Notes under the pieces: model-generated
What the model was told of the DNA's origin: nothing
What the model saw: only the letters and a program-made list of their open reading frames with translations
Database searches by the model: none
Translations under genes and position numbers: made by a program
Shown here: piece after piece, positions 7,186-16,031 of the stretch
Position numbering within the stretch: position 1 is the first letter of the stretch
Layout: each line of letters opens with the position of its first letter
DNA from: Roseovarius sp. M141
GTDB taxonomy: Bacteria; Pseudomonadota; Alphaproteobacteria; Rhodobacterales; Rhodobacteraceae
Length of the DNA stretch: 64,000 bases
Direction: 5' to 3'
NCBI RefSeq assembly: GCF_024355225.1
Contig: NZ_VCNH01000008.1
Span: 1,922,001-1,986,000 of the forward strand

Positions 7186-7947
7186 ATGGCACGTCGCAAA
7201 AAGATTTACGAAGGCAAGGCCAAGACCCTTTATGAGGGCCCCGAGCCGGGCACGATCGTCCAGTATTTCAAGGACGACGCCACCGCCTTCAACGCCGAGA
7301 AGAAGGCCGTGATCGAGGGGAAGGGTGTTCTGAACAACATCCTGTCCGAGTATTTCATGGTTGGATTGGCCAATATCGGCGTGCCGACGCATTTCCTGAA
7401 GCGTCTGAACATGCGCGAACAACTGGTGCGTCAGGTCGAGATCATTCCGCTGGAAGTGATCGTGCGCAACTACGCCGCCGGTACCATGGCCAAGCGTCTG
7501 GGGCTGGAAGAGGGCACGCAACTGCCGCGCCCCATCGTCGAATACTGCCTGAAGGATGACAAGCTGGGCGATCCGCTGGTCACCGAGGAACACATCGCCG
7601 CATTTGGCTGGGCGTCGCAGCAGGATCTGGACGACATGCTGAGCCTTGCGCTGCGCGTGAACGATTTTCTGGCTGGCGTCATGTACGGCGTCGGGATCAA
7701 GCTGATCGATTTCAAGATCGAGATCGGCCGCGTTTATGACGGTGACTTCCAGCGCCTGATCGTGGCGGACGAGATCAGCCCCGACAGCTGCCGCCTGTGG
7801 GACATCGAGACCGGCCAGAAGCTGGACAAGGACGTGTTCCGCCGCGATCTGGGCAGCCTGACGGACGCCTACACCGAGGTCGCCAAACGTCTTGGCGTAT
7901 TGCCCAAGGGCGCGACGCCGATGGCGCGGCCCACGCTGATCAACTGA
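7186..7947 (+). CDS. purC: phosphoribosylaminoimidazole-succinocarboxamide synthase (SAICAR synthase)
   Basis: Cytosolic enzyme of de novo purine synthesis: CAIR + aspartate + ATP gives SAICAR. The 253 residues fit the single-domain bacterial enzyme. [12 protein letters not shown] at the N terminus is the ATP-binding strand-loop; [13 protein letters not shown] and [10 protein letters not shown] are SAICAR synthase signatures, and [14 protein letters not shown] carries the Asp-Glu metal site. AGGACAGG lies upstream of the ATG. It heads a purC-purS-purQ run of closely spaced genes, the common alphaproteobacterial order. Confidence 0.98.
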   Translation: MARRKKIYEGKAKTLYEGPEPGTIVQYFKDDATAFNAEKKAVIEGKGVLNNILSEYFMVGLANIGVPTHFLKRLNMREQLVRQVEIIPLEVIVRNYAAGTMAKRLGLEEGTQLPRPIVEYCLKDDKLGDPLVTEEHIAAFGWASQQDLDDMLSLALRVNDFLAGVMYGVGIKLIDFKIEIGRVYDGDFQRLIVADEISPDSCRLWDIETGQKLDKDVFRRDLGSLTDAYTEVAKRLGVLPKGATPMARPTLIN

Positions 7948-7990
7948 CCACCCATAGCGACCCCTATACCAACGCCGAAGGATACCACCG

Positions 7991-8221
7991 ATGAAAGCCC
8001 GCGTTCATATCATGCTAAAGACAGGCGTTCTTGACCCGCAGGGCGAGGCAGTGCGCCACGCGCTCGGCAGCCTCGGATTCGAGGGCGTCAATGCCGTGCG
8101 TCAGGGCAAGGTGATCGAACTGGACCTGAAGGACGGCACGGACGAGGCGACGATAAACGACATGTGCGAGCGTCTGCTGGCCAATACGGTGATCGAAAGC
8201 TACCGGGTGGAGATCCTCTGA
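7991..8221 (+). CDS. purS: phosphoribosylformylglycinamidine synthase subunit PurS
   Basis: 76-residue bridging subunit of the three-part FGAM synthase (PurS-PurQ-PurL). It helps channel ammonia from PurQ to PurL. The short protein starts with KARVHIMLKTGVLDPQG, a typical PurS strand-turn, and contains GKVIELDL. The stop codon shares its final A with the purQ start (TGATG at 8219-8223), so translation is probably coupled. purL is not in the window. Confidence 0.97.
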   Translation: MKARVHIMLKTGVLDPQGEAVRHALGSLGFEGVNAVRQGKVIELDLKDGTDEATINDMCERLLANTVIESYRVEIL

Positions 8222-8889
8222 TGCATGCCGCTGTCGTCGTTTTTCCGGGGTCGAACTGCGACCGTGATCTGGCCGTGGCGCTGCGTCGGGCGGGGGCCAA
8301 GGTGTCCATGGTTTGGCACAAGGATACCGCGCTGCCGGATGGCGTCGATCTGATCGCGGTGCCCGGCGGGTTCTCTTTCGGGGATTACCTGCGCTGCGGC
8401 GCTATCGCCGCCAATTCGCCCATCAGCCGCACGGTCACGGCGCATGCCGAGCGGGGCGGGTATGTGTTGGGCATCTGCAACGGATTCCAGATCCTGACCG
8501 AAACGCGCGTTCTGCCCGGCACGCTGCTGCGCAATGCGGGGTTGAAATACATTTGTCGGTCCGTGCCGTTGACGGTGACGACAGCGGACAGTCCCTTTAC
8601 CTGCCGCTACGAGGCCGGGCAGACGATCACCGTGCCCATCGCGCATCACGACGGCAACTACCATGCTGACACAGAAACGCTGAAGGCGCTGGCGGATCAG
8701 GATCGCATCGCGTTCCGCTACGGGGATAACCCCAATGGGTCGGCCGATGACATCGCCGGCATCCTGTCGCAAAACCGCCGCGTGCTGGGCATGATGCCCC
8801 ACCCCGAGCGGATGGCCGAGCCTGCCCATGGTGGCACCGACGGCGCCGCGATGTTCGCGGGTTTGGTCGATCAGCTGGCAAACGCCTGA
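8221..8889 (+). CDS. purQ: phosphoribosylformylglycinamidine synthase glutaminase subunit PurQ
   Basis: 222-residue class I glutamine amidotransferase that releases ammonia for FGAM synthesis. The nucleophile elbow is GICNGFQIL with the catalytic Cys; PGGFSFGDYLRCGA forms the oxyanion side, and the His-Glu pair is in MMPHPER near the C terminus. FPGSNCDRD opens the protein. The ATG at 8221 overlaps the purS stop, which fixes the start against the upstream in-frame ATG at 8164. Confidence 0.97.
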   Translation: MHAAVVVFPGSNCDRDLAVALRRAGAKVSMVWHKDTALPDGVDLIAVPGGFSFGDYLRCGAIAANSPISRTVTAHAERGGYVLGICNGFQILTETRVLPGTLLRNAGLKYICRSVPLTVTTADSPFTCRYEAGQTITVPIAHHDGNYHADTETLKALADQDRIAFRYGDNPNGSADDIAGILSQNRRVLGMMPHPERMAEPAHGGTDGAAMFAGLVDQLANA

Positions 8890-8939
8890 AGCGCGGCAAG
8901 GGACTTGAGGTGGCTGCGCCCCCGCCGTAGCCTAGGGAC

Positions 8940-10754
8940 ATGAACACGCGCACCCCTTCCACGCTGCAAAATGCGCGCCCGGCCACACCGCCGCCCGGCC
9001 ACACGCGGCGCGAAAAGCAGCGCCGCGTCGAGCGTATCACCAGCTGGCGGGTGCGTATCGCGCTGCTCGTGATGACGGCGCTGGCGATCGGCACGGTCTA
9101 TATCACCAACCGGCTGCTGACCGACCGCTTTACTGCAAACACCCGCAACCGGGCCGAATTGCGGCTGGTGCTCTATTCGGGCAACCTGCTGAGCGAGCTG
9201 CGCCAGAACGCCGTCGTGCCGCAGCTGCTATCGCGCGATCCGGCGCTGATAGCGGCGCTGAATTCGGGCGATTATTCGCAATCGACCCAGCGGCTGATCT
9301 CCTTTGTCGATGAGATCGGCGCGGCGTCGCTGACCCTGCTGGACAAGAACGGGCGCACGGTGGCCGCGACCGACCGTAACCGTCTGGGCGAATCGCTCGG
9401 CTCGGCGCCCTATTACGTTGATGCGTTGCGAGCCAAGGACACGATTTTCACGCTACTACAGAACGATAGCGGGCGTTTTGAATTCATCTATTCGCGCCGG
9501 GTGGAAAGCCAGGGCAACCTGATCGGCGTCATTGTGGTCGCCGTCGATCTGCACAAATACGAACGCGCCTGGGCGGGGATTTCCGACGCGGTAATCGTGT
9601 CCGACAGCGAGGGGCAGATCATCCTGTCGACCGAGCCGCGCTGGCGCGGCCTGACCGAGGCCGACGCGCTGGCGCGCGAGCCTGTCAGCAGCGCGATCCG
9701 GCGCGCGCTACAGGCCACCGCCGACTGGACGACGCTGCCCCCCGATGCGTATCTTGGCGGCGAGGCGGTGATGCGGGTGTCGGGCCGGGTGGCGTTCCGC
9801 GGCTGGCGGATCGCCAATTTCACCACCTATGACAGTGTGCGCGAAAAGGTGAACGGGTTTCTCGCAATCGAAATCATGGGCTTTGCGATTCTGCTGGCGC
9901 TGGCGTTCTATTTTCTCAACCGCAAGACGGCGGTGCGCATGGCTTTGTTCCAGCGCGAGTCGGCAGAGCTTCGCGCATTGAACCTGCGCTTGCAGCGGGA
10001 AATTGCCGAACGCGAACGCGTGCAGGAGACGCTTGCCGTCGCCGAACTGACGCTGGCGCAAAGTTCCAAACTGGCCGCCTTGGGTGAAATGGCGGCGGCC
10101 GTCAGTCACGAGTTGAACCAGCCGCTGGCGGCGATGAAGACCTACCTTGCCGGTGCGCGCCTCTTGCTGAAACGCAACCGCCCGGAGGAAGCGCTGTCGT
10201 CCTTCCAGAGGATCGATGACCTGATCGAGCGGATGGGCGCGATCACCAAGCAGCTGAAATCCTACGCGCGCCGCACCGGGGATACGTTCGAGCCTGTGAA
10301 CATAGGCGATGCGCTGGCGTCCTCCCTCGCGATGATGGAACCGCAATTGCGCCAGCGCCGGGTTACGATCAGCCGCACACTGCCTGATGATCCTGTTATG
10401 GTGATGGGTGACCGGGTGCGAATCGAGCAGGTGATGGTTAACCTTCTGCGCAACGCGCTGGACGCCACGCAGGCGGTGGACGATGCGCAGATCGACCTCG
10501 TGCTGACCGCCGGATCGATGGCTGTGCTGACCGTGCGCGACAATGGGCACGGCCTGAAGGATATCGAGAACCTGTTCGAGCCCTTTCACACCACCAAGCA
10601 ACCCGGCGAGGGGGTTGGGCTGGGGCTTGCCATTTCCTCGGGGATCGTAAACGAGCTTGGTGGACGGCTGACCGCGCGCGACGCGGCAGCGGGGGGGGCT
10701 GTATTTGAAATGCGCCTGCCTATCTTGGATGAAGAAACCCGTGCAGCGGAGTGA
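8940..10754 (+). CDS. dctB: C4-dicarboxylate-type sensor histidine kinase DctB
   Basis: 604-residue inner-membrane sensor kinase. A first membrane helix at about residues 37-57 and a second near 312-330 flank a periplasmic PDC/Cache-type sensor domain that in DctB binds succinate or malate. Cytoplasmic parts follow: a coiled coil (LRLQREIAERERVQE), the H box with phospho-accepting His390 in AVSHELNQPLAAM, then N box (NLLRNALDAT) and G box (GLGLAISSG) of the ATPase domain. It partners the response regulator that starts 5 bases after its stop. No dctPQM or dctA transporter genes are adjacent, so the regulated genes must be elsewhere. Confidence 0.9.
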   Translation: MNTRTPSTLQNARPATPPPGHTRREKQRRVERITSWRVRIALLVMTALAIGTVYITNRLLTDRFTANTRNRAELRLVLYSGNLLSELRQNAVVPQLLSRDPALIAALNSGDYSQSTQRLISFVDEIGAASLTLLDKNGRTVAATDRNRLGESLGSAPYYVDALRAKDTIFTLLQNDSGRFEFIYSRRVESQGNLIGVIVVAVDLHKYERAWAGISDAVIVSDSEGQIILSTEPRWRGLTEADALAREPVSSAIRRALQATADWTTLPPDAYLGGEAVMRVSGRVAFRGWRIANFTTYDSVREKVNGFLAIEIMGFAILLALAFYFLNRKTAVRMALFQRESAELRALNLRLQREIAERERVQETLAVAELTLAQSSKLAALGEMAAAVSHELNQPLAAMKTYLAGARLLLKRNRPEEALSSFQRIDDLIERMGAITKQLKSYARRTGDTFEPVNIGDALASSLAMMEPQLRQRRVTISRTLPDDPVMVMGDRVRIEQVMVNLLRNALDATQAVDDAQIDLVLTAGSMAVLTVRDNGHGLKDIENLFEPFHTTKQPGEGVGLGLAISSGIVNELGGRLTARDAAAGGAVFEMRLPILDEETRAAE

Positions 10755-10759
10755 CCCTG

Positions 10760-12094
10760 ATGGCCAATGCGATGAAGATTGCGATCGTTGACGACGAAAA
10801 GGACATGCGCCAGTCAATCAGCCAATGGCTGGCCCTGTCCGGCTATGACACGGAAACCTTTCCCAGCGCCGAGGACGCGCTGAAAAAACTGGGGCCCGAT
10901 TACCCCGGCATCGTGATCACGGATATCCGCATGCCCGGCATGGACGGGATGCAGTTCCTGAAAAAGCTGATGGGCGCCGACAGCACGCTGCCCGTGATCA
11001 TGATCACCGGCCATGGCGACGTGCCGATGGCGGTCGAGGCAATGCGCGTCGGTGCGTATGATTTCCTGGAAAAGCCGTTCAACCCTGACCGCATGACCGA
11101 ACTGGCGAAAAAGGCCACACATGCGCGCCGCCTGACGCTGGACAACCGCGCCCTGCGCCGCGAACTGTCGGACGGCGGCCAGCTGATGAAAAAGCTCATC
11201 GGCTCCAGCCCGGTGATGGAGCGGTTGAAGGAAGATATCCTGGATCTGGGGCAGGCCGATGGCCACGTTCTGATCGACGGCGAGACAGGGACGGGCAAGA
11301 CGCTGGTCGCCCACGCGCTGCATGCCGTCGGCGCGCGCGCGGGCAAGAAGTTCGTGCTGGTGTCCTGCGCCGCGTTTGAGCAGGATCAGTTGTCCAAACG
11401 TCTTTTCGGTCCGATGAACCCCGAGGACAGCCGCCTGCCGGCTGTCGAGGAGGCCCGCGGCGGCACGCTGGTGCTGGAGGATATCGAGGCGCTCAGCGAC
11501 AGCCTTCAGGCCCGCTTGCTGACATGGTTGAACGAAGAGGGCACACCGCCCGAAACACGCCTCGTCGCCATCAGCAATCTTCAGGACGAGGGCAAGACAA
11601 GTGAGGACGCACTGCGCCCCGATCTGTTCTATCGCCTCGCGTCTTTGCGTATCACCGTGCCGCCCCTGCGCCAGCGCGGCGAAGACATCCTGACGCTGTT
11701 CACCCGCTTTGTGGATCAGTTTGCCGACGATTACGGCTGTGACGCGCCTCAGGTCAGCGCGCAGGAGGCTGCGCAGCTGTTGCAAGCACCGTGGCCGGGC
11801 AATGTGCGCCAGCTGTTCAACGTGGCCGAGCGGGCCGTACTGCAATCACGGCGCGGATCGGGCACCATCGTGTCGCTGCTGATGTCGGATCATCAGGACA
11901 TGCAGCCGGTGATGACGACCGAAGGCAAGCCGCTGAAGGAATATGTCGAGGCGTTCGAGCGGATGCTGATCGACAACACCATGCGCCGCCACAAGGGCAG
12001 CATCGCCGCCGTCATGGATGAATTGTGCCTGCCGCGCCGGACCCTGAACGAGAAGATGGCGAAATACACGCTGCAAAGGTCTGATTATCTTTGA
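10760..12094 (+). CDS. dctD: DctD-like response regulator with a degenerate sigma-54 activator domain
   Basis: 444 residues: receiver domain (about 6-120) with phospho-acceptor Asp55 in ITDIRMPGMDG, AAA+ domain with intact Walker A GETGTGKT (174-181), and a C-terminal Fis-type helix-turn-helix (MDELCLPRRTLNEKMAKY). The L1 loop that should read GAFTGA after LFG is absent: LFGPMNPEDSRLPAVEEARG (from residue 215) runs straight into the next helix. The Walker B acidic pair reads LVLEDIEAL instead of LFLDEI. GAFTGA is needed to contact sigma-54, so this protein may activate sigma-70 polymerase, as reported for Rhodobacter NtrC. Start ATG 10760 has GGAG 8 bases before it; a GTG at 10751 overlapping dctB is an alternative. 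Confidence 0.88.
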   Translation: MANAMKIAIVDDEKDMRQSISQWLALSGYDTETFPSAEDALKKLGPDYPGIVITDIRMPGMDGMQFLKKLMGADSTLPVIMITGHGDVPMAVEAMRVGAYDFLEKPFNPDRMTELAKKATHARRLTLDNRALRRELSDGGQLMKKLIGSSPVMERLKEDILDLGQADGHVLIDGETGTGKTLVAHALHAVGARAGKKFVLVSCAAFEQDQLSKRLFGPMNPEDSRLPAVEEARGGTLVLEDIEALSDSLQARLLTWLNEEGTPPETRLVAISNLQDEGKTSEDALRPDLFYRLASLRITVPPLRQRGEDILTLFTRFVDQFADDYGCDAPQVSAQEAAQLLQAPWPGNVRQLFNVAERAVLQSRRGSGTIVSLLMSDHQDMQPVMTTEGKPLKEYVEAFERMLIDNTMRRHKGSIAAVMDELCLPRRTLNEKMAKYTLQRSDYL

Positions 12095-12729
12095 TAATCG
12101 CGATCGGGATGCGCGCTGTGAATCTCGCCTATCCGATCGGCACATCCTCTGGGATTCGGAGCGAACAGCACGTTTTTCCCTCCCTATTCACCGGCCGGTG
12201 CAAAAGTGGGCCACCTATCTGGAGTGAGCCTGCAATCAGAGCGTGGGCGGGGATACCGTAGAAAGGCCCCCGCTGGATCAGTAAGCCTTTCCCCACGCAT
12301 GATTTCTGTCCTCCATCACAGGGCGTTGCGGGATTGCGCCACATTTTGTCCATTGTAATCGCCCCCCCCCGCGCATTAGTGTGCCCCCATGGGTTGCGCG
12401 CTGAAATAGTGCCCATCCATGTGAGTTTCGCTGCTTCGGGCACTTGTGTAGGCATATCCGCCGGCACGTCCGGGCAGACCGATCAGGCCACCTGCAAGGG
12501 GGGCCGCTTCAACGCCGGGCAATCCCAAGGGAACGCTTCGGATATATCATGGGCGCCGTATCTGGCGCCGGAGAAGAAACGCGATGACGCGCGCAACACA
12601 GGATAATTTTCCGCCGGGGGGCCAGTATGGTCGCCCTGCCAGCGCACGTGACCTCGCCACAATCAGACATCCCCTGCACGATGCCGCCCCACCCGGGCAG
12701 GTGCGCGTGCCCGGATGCGAACGGACAAT
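12095..12729 (+). other. long non-coding region and probable rne leader
   Basis: 635 bases with no gene I can support. The part after dctD has an imperfect inverted repeat (GATCGGGAT near 12102 with ATCCGATCG near 12131) that might end dctD transcription. Further on, AGTGCCC (near 12407) can pair with GGGCACT (near 12438) in a hairpin. RNase E mRNAs in other bacteria have long structured leaders used for autoregulation; whether that applies here is inference. Confidence 0.45.
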
Positions 12730-15600
12730 ATGGCCAAGAAAATGCTTATCGATGCCACCCACGCCGAAGAAACGCGCGTCGTGGTGGTTGATGGAAACAA
12801 AGTCGAGGAATTTGATTTTGAATCTGAAAACAAACGGCAGCTTGCCGGGAATATCTACCTTGCCAAGGTAACGCGGGTCGAACCGTCGCTTCAGGCGGCG
12901 TTCATCGATTATGGCGGAAACCGTCACGGTTTCCTCGCGTTTTCGGAGATTCATCCCGATTACTACCAGATCCCCATCGCCGACCGCGAGGCGCTGATGG
13001 AGGAAGAGCGCGCCTATGCCGAGGCCCAGGAAGCCGAAGAAGAGAACAACGCCAAGCCCAAGCGGCGCTCGCGCGGCGCTCGTGGCCGGTCCAAGGCCGA
13101 AAAGACGACGTCGGATGACGATGCGGTCGTCCAGTCCGATGTATCGGGTATGGAAACGATCGATTTCGACGACGACGAAGGTAGCTCGCCGATGGAGCGG
13201 GTCGCAGATACCCCCGTGGAAGAGCCCGGCAATGGGGCTGGGGACGCTGCCGAAAACGGCGTTCATGAGAATGACGGGTCTTCGGATGACACCGGCGGCG
13301 CAGACGGCGACGATGACGACGCCGATGATGCGCCGCGCAGGCCGCGCCGCACCCCCCGCGCGCGCAGATCGCGCAAGGGAGATGACGCCGACGACAGCAT
13401 CGACGATGCCGCGGACAAGGACGACGATATCGAGGTGGTCGCCGATGAGGACACCCACGAGGATATCCGCCCGCCGCGCAAGCCGCGACCGCGCAAGTAC
13501 AAGATTCAGGAAGTCATCAAGGTCCGTCAGATCCTGCTGGTCCAGGTCGTCAAGGAAGAGCGCGGCAACAAGGGCGCGGCGCTGACCACCTACCTAAGCC
13601 TGGCCGGTCGCTATTGTGTCCTGATGCCCAACACCGCGCGCGGTGGCGGCATCAGCCGCAAGATCACCAACACCGTCGACCGCAAGAAGCTGAAGGAGAT
13701 CGCGACCGAGATCGACGTGCCCAAGGGCGCGGGCCTGATCGTGCGGACCGCCGGGGCGAAGCGGACGAAATCCGAGATCAAGCGCGACTACGAATATCTC
13801 CAGCGCATGTGGGAGCAGATCCGCGAACTGACGTTGAAATCCATCGCACCCGCCAAGATTTATGAGGAAGGCGACCTGATCAAACGGTCGATCCGCGATC
13901 TGTATAACCGCGAGATCGACGAGATTCTGGTCGAGGGCGAGCGCGGTTATCGCATCGCCAAGGACTTCATGAAGATGATCATGCCGTCCCACGCGAAAAA
14001 CGTGCGGCACTATGTCGATACGATACCGCTGTTTGCGCGTTTTCAGGTGGAATCCTACCTGAACTCGATGTTCAACCCGACGGTGCAGCTGAAATCGGGC
14101 GGTTACATCGTGATCGGCGTGACCGAGGCGCTTGTCGCCGTCGACGTCAATTCGGGCCGCGCCACCAAGGAAGGCTCGATCGAGGATACGGCGTACAAGA
14201 CCAATCTGGAGGCCGCCGAGGAAGTCGCCCGCCAACTGCGCCTGCGTGATCTGGCCGGCCTGATCGTCATCGACTTCATCGACATGGATGAGCGCAAGAA
14301 TAACGCCGCCGTCGAAAAACGCATGAAGGATTGCCTGAAAACCGACCGCGCGCGCATCCAGGTCAGCCGTATCTCGGGCTTTGGCCTGATGGAGATGTCA
14401 CGCCAGCGCCTGCGCCCCGGCATGATCGAGGCAACGACGCAGCCATGCCCGTCCTGCCATGGCACCGGCCTGATCCGCTCGGACGACAACCTTGCGCTCA
14501 ATATCCTGCGCCAGGTCGAGGAAGAAGGTACCAAGGGCCGCTCGCTGGAGGTGCTGGTGCGCGCGCCGGTTGGCATCGCCAATTTCTTGATGAACCAGAA
14601 ACGCGAACGCGTCGCCCAGATTGAGGTCCGCTATGGCATTTCGATCCGGATCGAAGGCGATCCGTCGCTGATCAGCCCCGATTTCGCGCTGGAGAAGTTC
14701 AAGACAGCCACCCGCGCCGTCCCCGAGCAGATCGCGGCGGTCGTATCGGTCGACAGCTCCCTCATGGACGATATCGATAGCGAAACGGAGGTCGATCCTG
14801 ACGAACTGCCGGGCGACGGAGAGGAGGCGACCGAGCAGCCGCAGCGCCAACCGAACGGACGCGCCGATGACGGCGACGACGACAATGGTGAAGACGGTGA
14901 CAGGCCAAAGAAGCGCCGTCGGCGTCGGCGCCGCAAGTCGTCGAAATCGCGCGATGGCGACGATAATGGCGATGACAATGTTGACGATCAGGACGGTTCG
15001 GCCGAGGGCGGAAATAGTGGCGACGATTCCGGTCGCCGCGAAAACCGATTCCCCCGCCTGTCGGCGCGTGACACGCGCGAAGATGTGACGGCGAACACCG
15101 GCGCCCATGACGACGCCACGCCTGCCGAAGCAGCCTCTGCCGAGACCACCCAAGAGGTTGCCGAGGACAAGCCGAAGCCCAAGCGCACCCGCAAACCGCG
15201 CGCCAAGAAGGCAGATAGCGTGGCCCAGGACAGCAAGCCCGAAGAGGGGACAGCTGCGGAGGATACCGCAGGCGATGCTCCCAAGCCCAAGCCGACGCGC
15301 AAACCCCGCGCGCGCAAAATCGCTGCCGCCCCGGTGGCCGAGGTGGCCCCCACGTCGGCCGCGGACACCGCGCCCGAGACGGCAGCGCCCCCCGCGCCTG
15401 AGCCCGAGCTGGTCCAGCCTGCTGAGATTGTGCAGGAAATCCCTGCTCAGCCCGAATCTATCCCGGCTGAGCCTGAGCCGGTCGTGTCCGAGCAGCCAGA
15501 ACCTGAGCAAGCCGAGCAGCCAGAGTCCGGGATTTCTGGCGCGGCCGAGACCGAGGCTGACAAGCCAAAGCGCAAGGGTTGGTGGTCGCTGGGTCGCTAA
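12730..15600 (+). CDS. rne: ribonuclease E/G family endoribonuclease (RNase E)
   Basis: 956-residue endoribonuclease central to mRNA decay and rRNA processing, and the likely scaffold of an RNA degradosome. The S1 domain starts at about residue 38 (LAGNIYLAKVTRV) and is interrupted by a roughly 160-residue acidic/Arg insertion before resuming at KIQEVIKVRQILLVQ (about 257), as is usual in alphaproteobacteria. Catalytic aspartates are in AVDVNSGRATKEG and VIDFIDMD; the zinc-link is CPSCHGTG. From about residue 680 the tail is disordered with acidic and KKRRRRRRRK-type blocks, ending in GWWSLGR. I chose ATG 12730 because MAKKMLIDATHAEE is the canonical N terminus; an in-frame ATG lies at 12715. 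Confidence 0.96.
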   Translation: MAKKMLIDATHAEETRVVVVDGNKVEEFDFESENKRQLAGNIYLAKVTRVEPSLQAAFIDYGGNRHGFLAFSEIHPDYYQIPIADREALMEEERAYAEAQEAEEENNAKPKRRSRGARGRSKAEKTTSDDDAVVQSDVSGMETIDFDDDEGSSPMERVADTPVEEPGNGAGDAAENGVHENDGSSDDTGGADGDDDDADDAPRRPRRTPRARRSRKGDDADDSIDDAADKDDDIEVVADEDTHEDIRPPRKPRPRKYKIQEVIKVRQILLVQVVKEERGNKGAALTTYLSLAGRYCVLMPNTARGGGISRKITNTVDRKKLKEIATEIDVPKGAGLIVRTAGAKRTKSEIKRDYEYLQRMWEQIRELTLKSIAPAKIYEEGDLIKRSIRDLYNREIDEILVEGERGYRIAKDFMKMIMPSHAKNVRHYVDTIPLFARFQVESYLNSMFNPTVQLKSGGYIVIGVTEALVAVDVNSGRATKEGSIEDTAYKTNLEAAEEVARQLRLRDLAGLIVIDFIDMDERKNNAAVEKRMKDCLKTDRARIQVSRISGFGLMEMSRQRLRPGMIEATTQPCPSCHGTGLIRSDDNLALNILRQVEEEGTKGRSLEVLVRAPVGIANFLMNQKRERVAQIEVRYGISIRIEGDPSLISPDFALEKFKTATRAVPEQIAAVVSVDSSLMDDIDSETEVDPDELPGDGEEATEQPQRQPNGRADDGDDDNGEDGDRPKKRRRRRRRKSSKSRDGDDNGDDNVDDQDGSAEGGNSGDDSGRRENRFPRLSARDTREDVTANTGAHDDATPAEAASAETTQEVAEDKPKPKRTRKPRAKKADSVAQDSKPEEGTAAEDTAGDAPKPKPTRKPRARKIAAAPVAEVAPTSAADTAPETAAPPAPEPELVQPAEIVQEIPAQPESIPAEPEPVVSEQPEPEQAEQPESGISGAAETEADKPKRKGWWSLGR

Positions 15601-15613
15601 GGCCGCGCCTGGG

Positions 15614-15644
15614 AAAGGCCCGGCGTCACATTGCGCCGGGCTTT
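15614..15644 (+). terminator. intrinsic-type terminator after rne
   Basis: Fourteen bases after the rne stop, AAAGGCCCGGCG pairs with GCGCCGGGCTTT around a short loop, a GC-rich stem closed by A/T blocks. A short T-run ends the stem. Confidence 0.7.
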
Positions 15645-15665
15645 CAACGTTCTGAAAATACTCAA
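15641..15665. repeat. copy 1 of a 25-base intergenic motif
   Basis: Reads CTTTCAACGTTCTGAAAATA then CTCAA. A second copy with 23 of 25 identical bases is at 30198-30222 after aroB. It lies between two hairpins downstream of rne. Confidence 0.6.
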
Positions 15666-15666
15666 T

Positions 15667-15698
15667 AAAGGCGCGTTCCAAGGGCGGGGCGCGCCTTT
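15667..15698. terminator. bidirectional terminator between rne and the TusA-like gene
   Basis: AAAGGCGCG (15667-15675) and CGCGCCTTT (15690-15698) form a perfect 9-bp stem. It has A-run/T-run ends in both directions between convergent genes, so it can end both transcripts. Confidence 0.7.
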
Positions 15699-15716
15699 GG
15701 TCATACCTCGCGTCGC

Positions 15717-15938
15717 TCAGCCGCCCTTGCGCAGCCGGTATCGCGTGTGCGCGTCTGTCTCTTCGACGGATAGCAGGGCATGGCCTGCCTCATTGCAGAA
15801 ATGCGGCACGTCGATCATGGCTGCCGGATCGTCGGCGCGCAGTTCTACCTCGGCGCCTGCGGCCAGCTTGGCCATGCGCTTGCGCAGTTTCAGCACGGGG
15901 AGAGGGCACAACAGGCCGATGGCGTCGATTTGTTCCAT
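15717..15938 (-). CDS. TusA/SirA family sulfurtransferase-like protein
   Basis: 73-residue cytosolic protein. The TusA signature is intact near the N terminus, LLCPLPVLKLRKRM, with the sulfur-accepting Cys at residue 11, followed by the ADDPAAMIDVPHFCNEAGH segment. Family members relay persulfide sulfur for tRNA thiolation, cofactor synthesis or sulfur oxidation. It is divergent from ccdA (about 90 bases between), a cytochrome c/thiol-redox gene, a pairing common in this family of bacteria. The ATG at 15938 begins just before the conserved DAIGLLCP motif. Confidence 0.88.
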   Translation of the reverse strand: MEQIDAIGLLCPLPVLKLRKRMAKLAAGAEVELRADDPAAMIDVPHFCNEAGHALLSVEETDAHTRYRLRKGG

Positions 15939-16031
15939 AGGGCGGCAGATAATCCGGCCGGTGACATCTGTCCACAAGGTTGTGACATTCCGCCCCGTGA
16001 CGCCGCCCCTGCGATGGGCTAAGCCTGCGCC

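Noticed and set aside
12334..12606. Plus-strand frame of 90 codons before rne
   Set aside because: Low protein-like character and no ribosome binding site; treated as leader.
14398..15681. Minus-strand frame of 427 codons
   Set aside because: Antisense of the repetitive RNase E tail, which creates long Arg/Gly/Leu-rich shadows.
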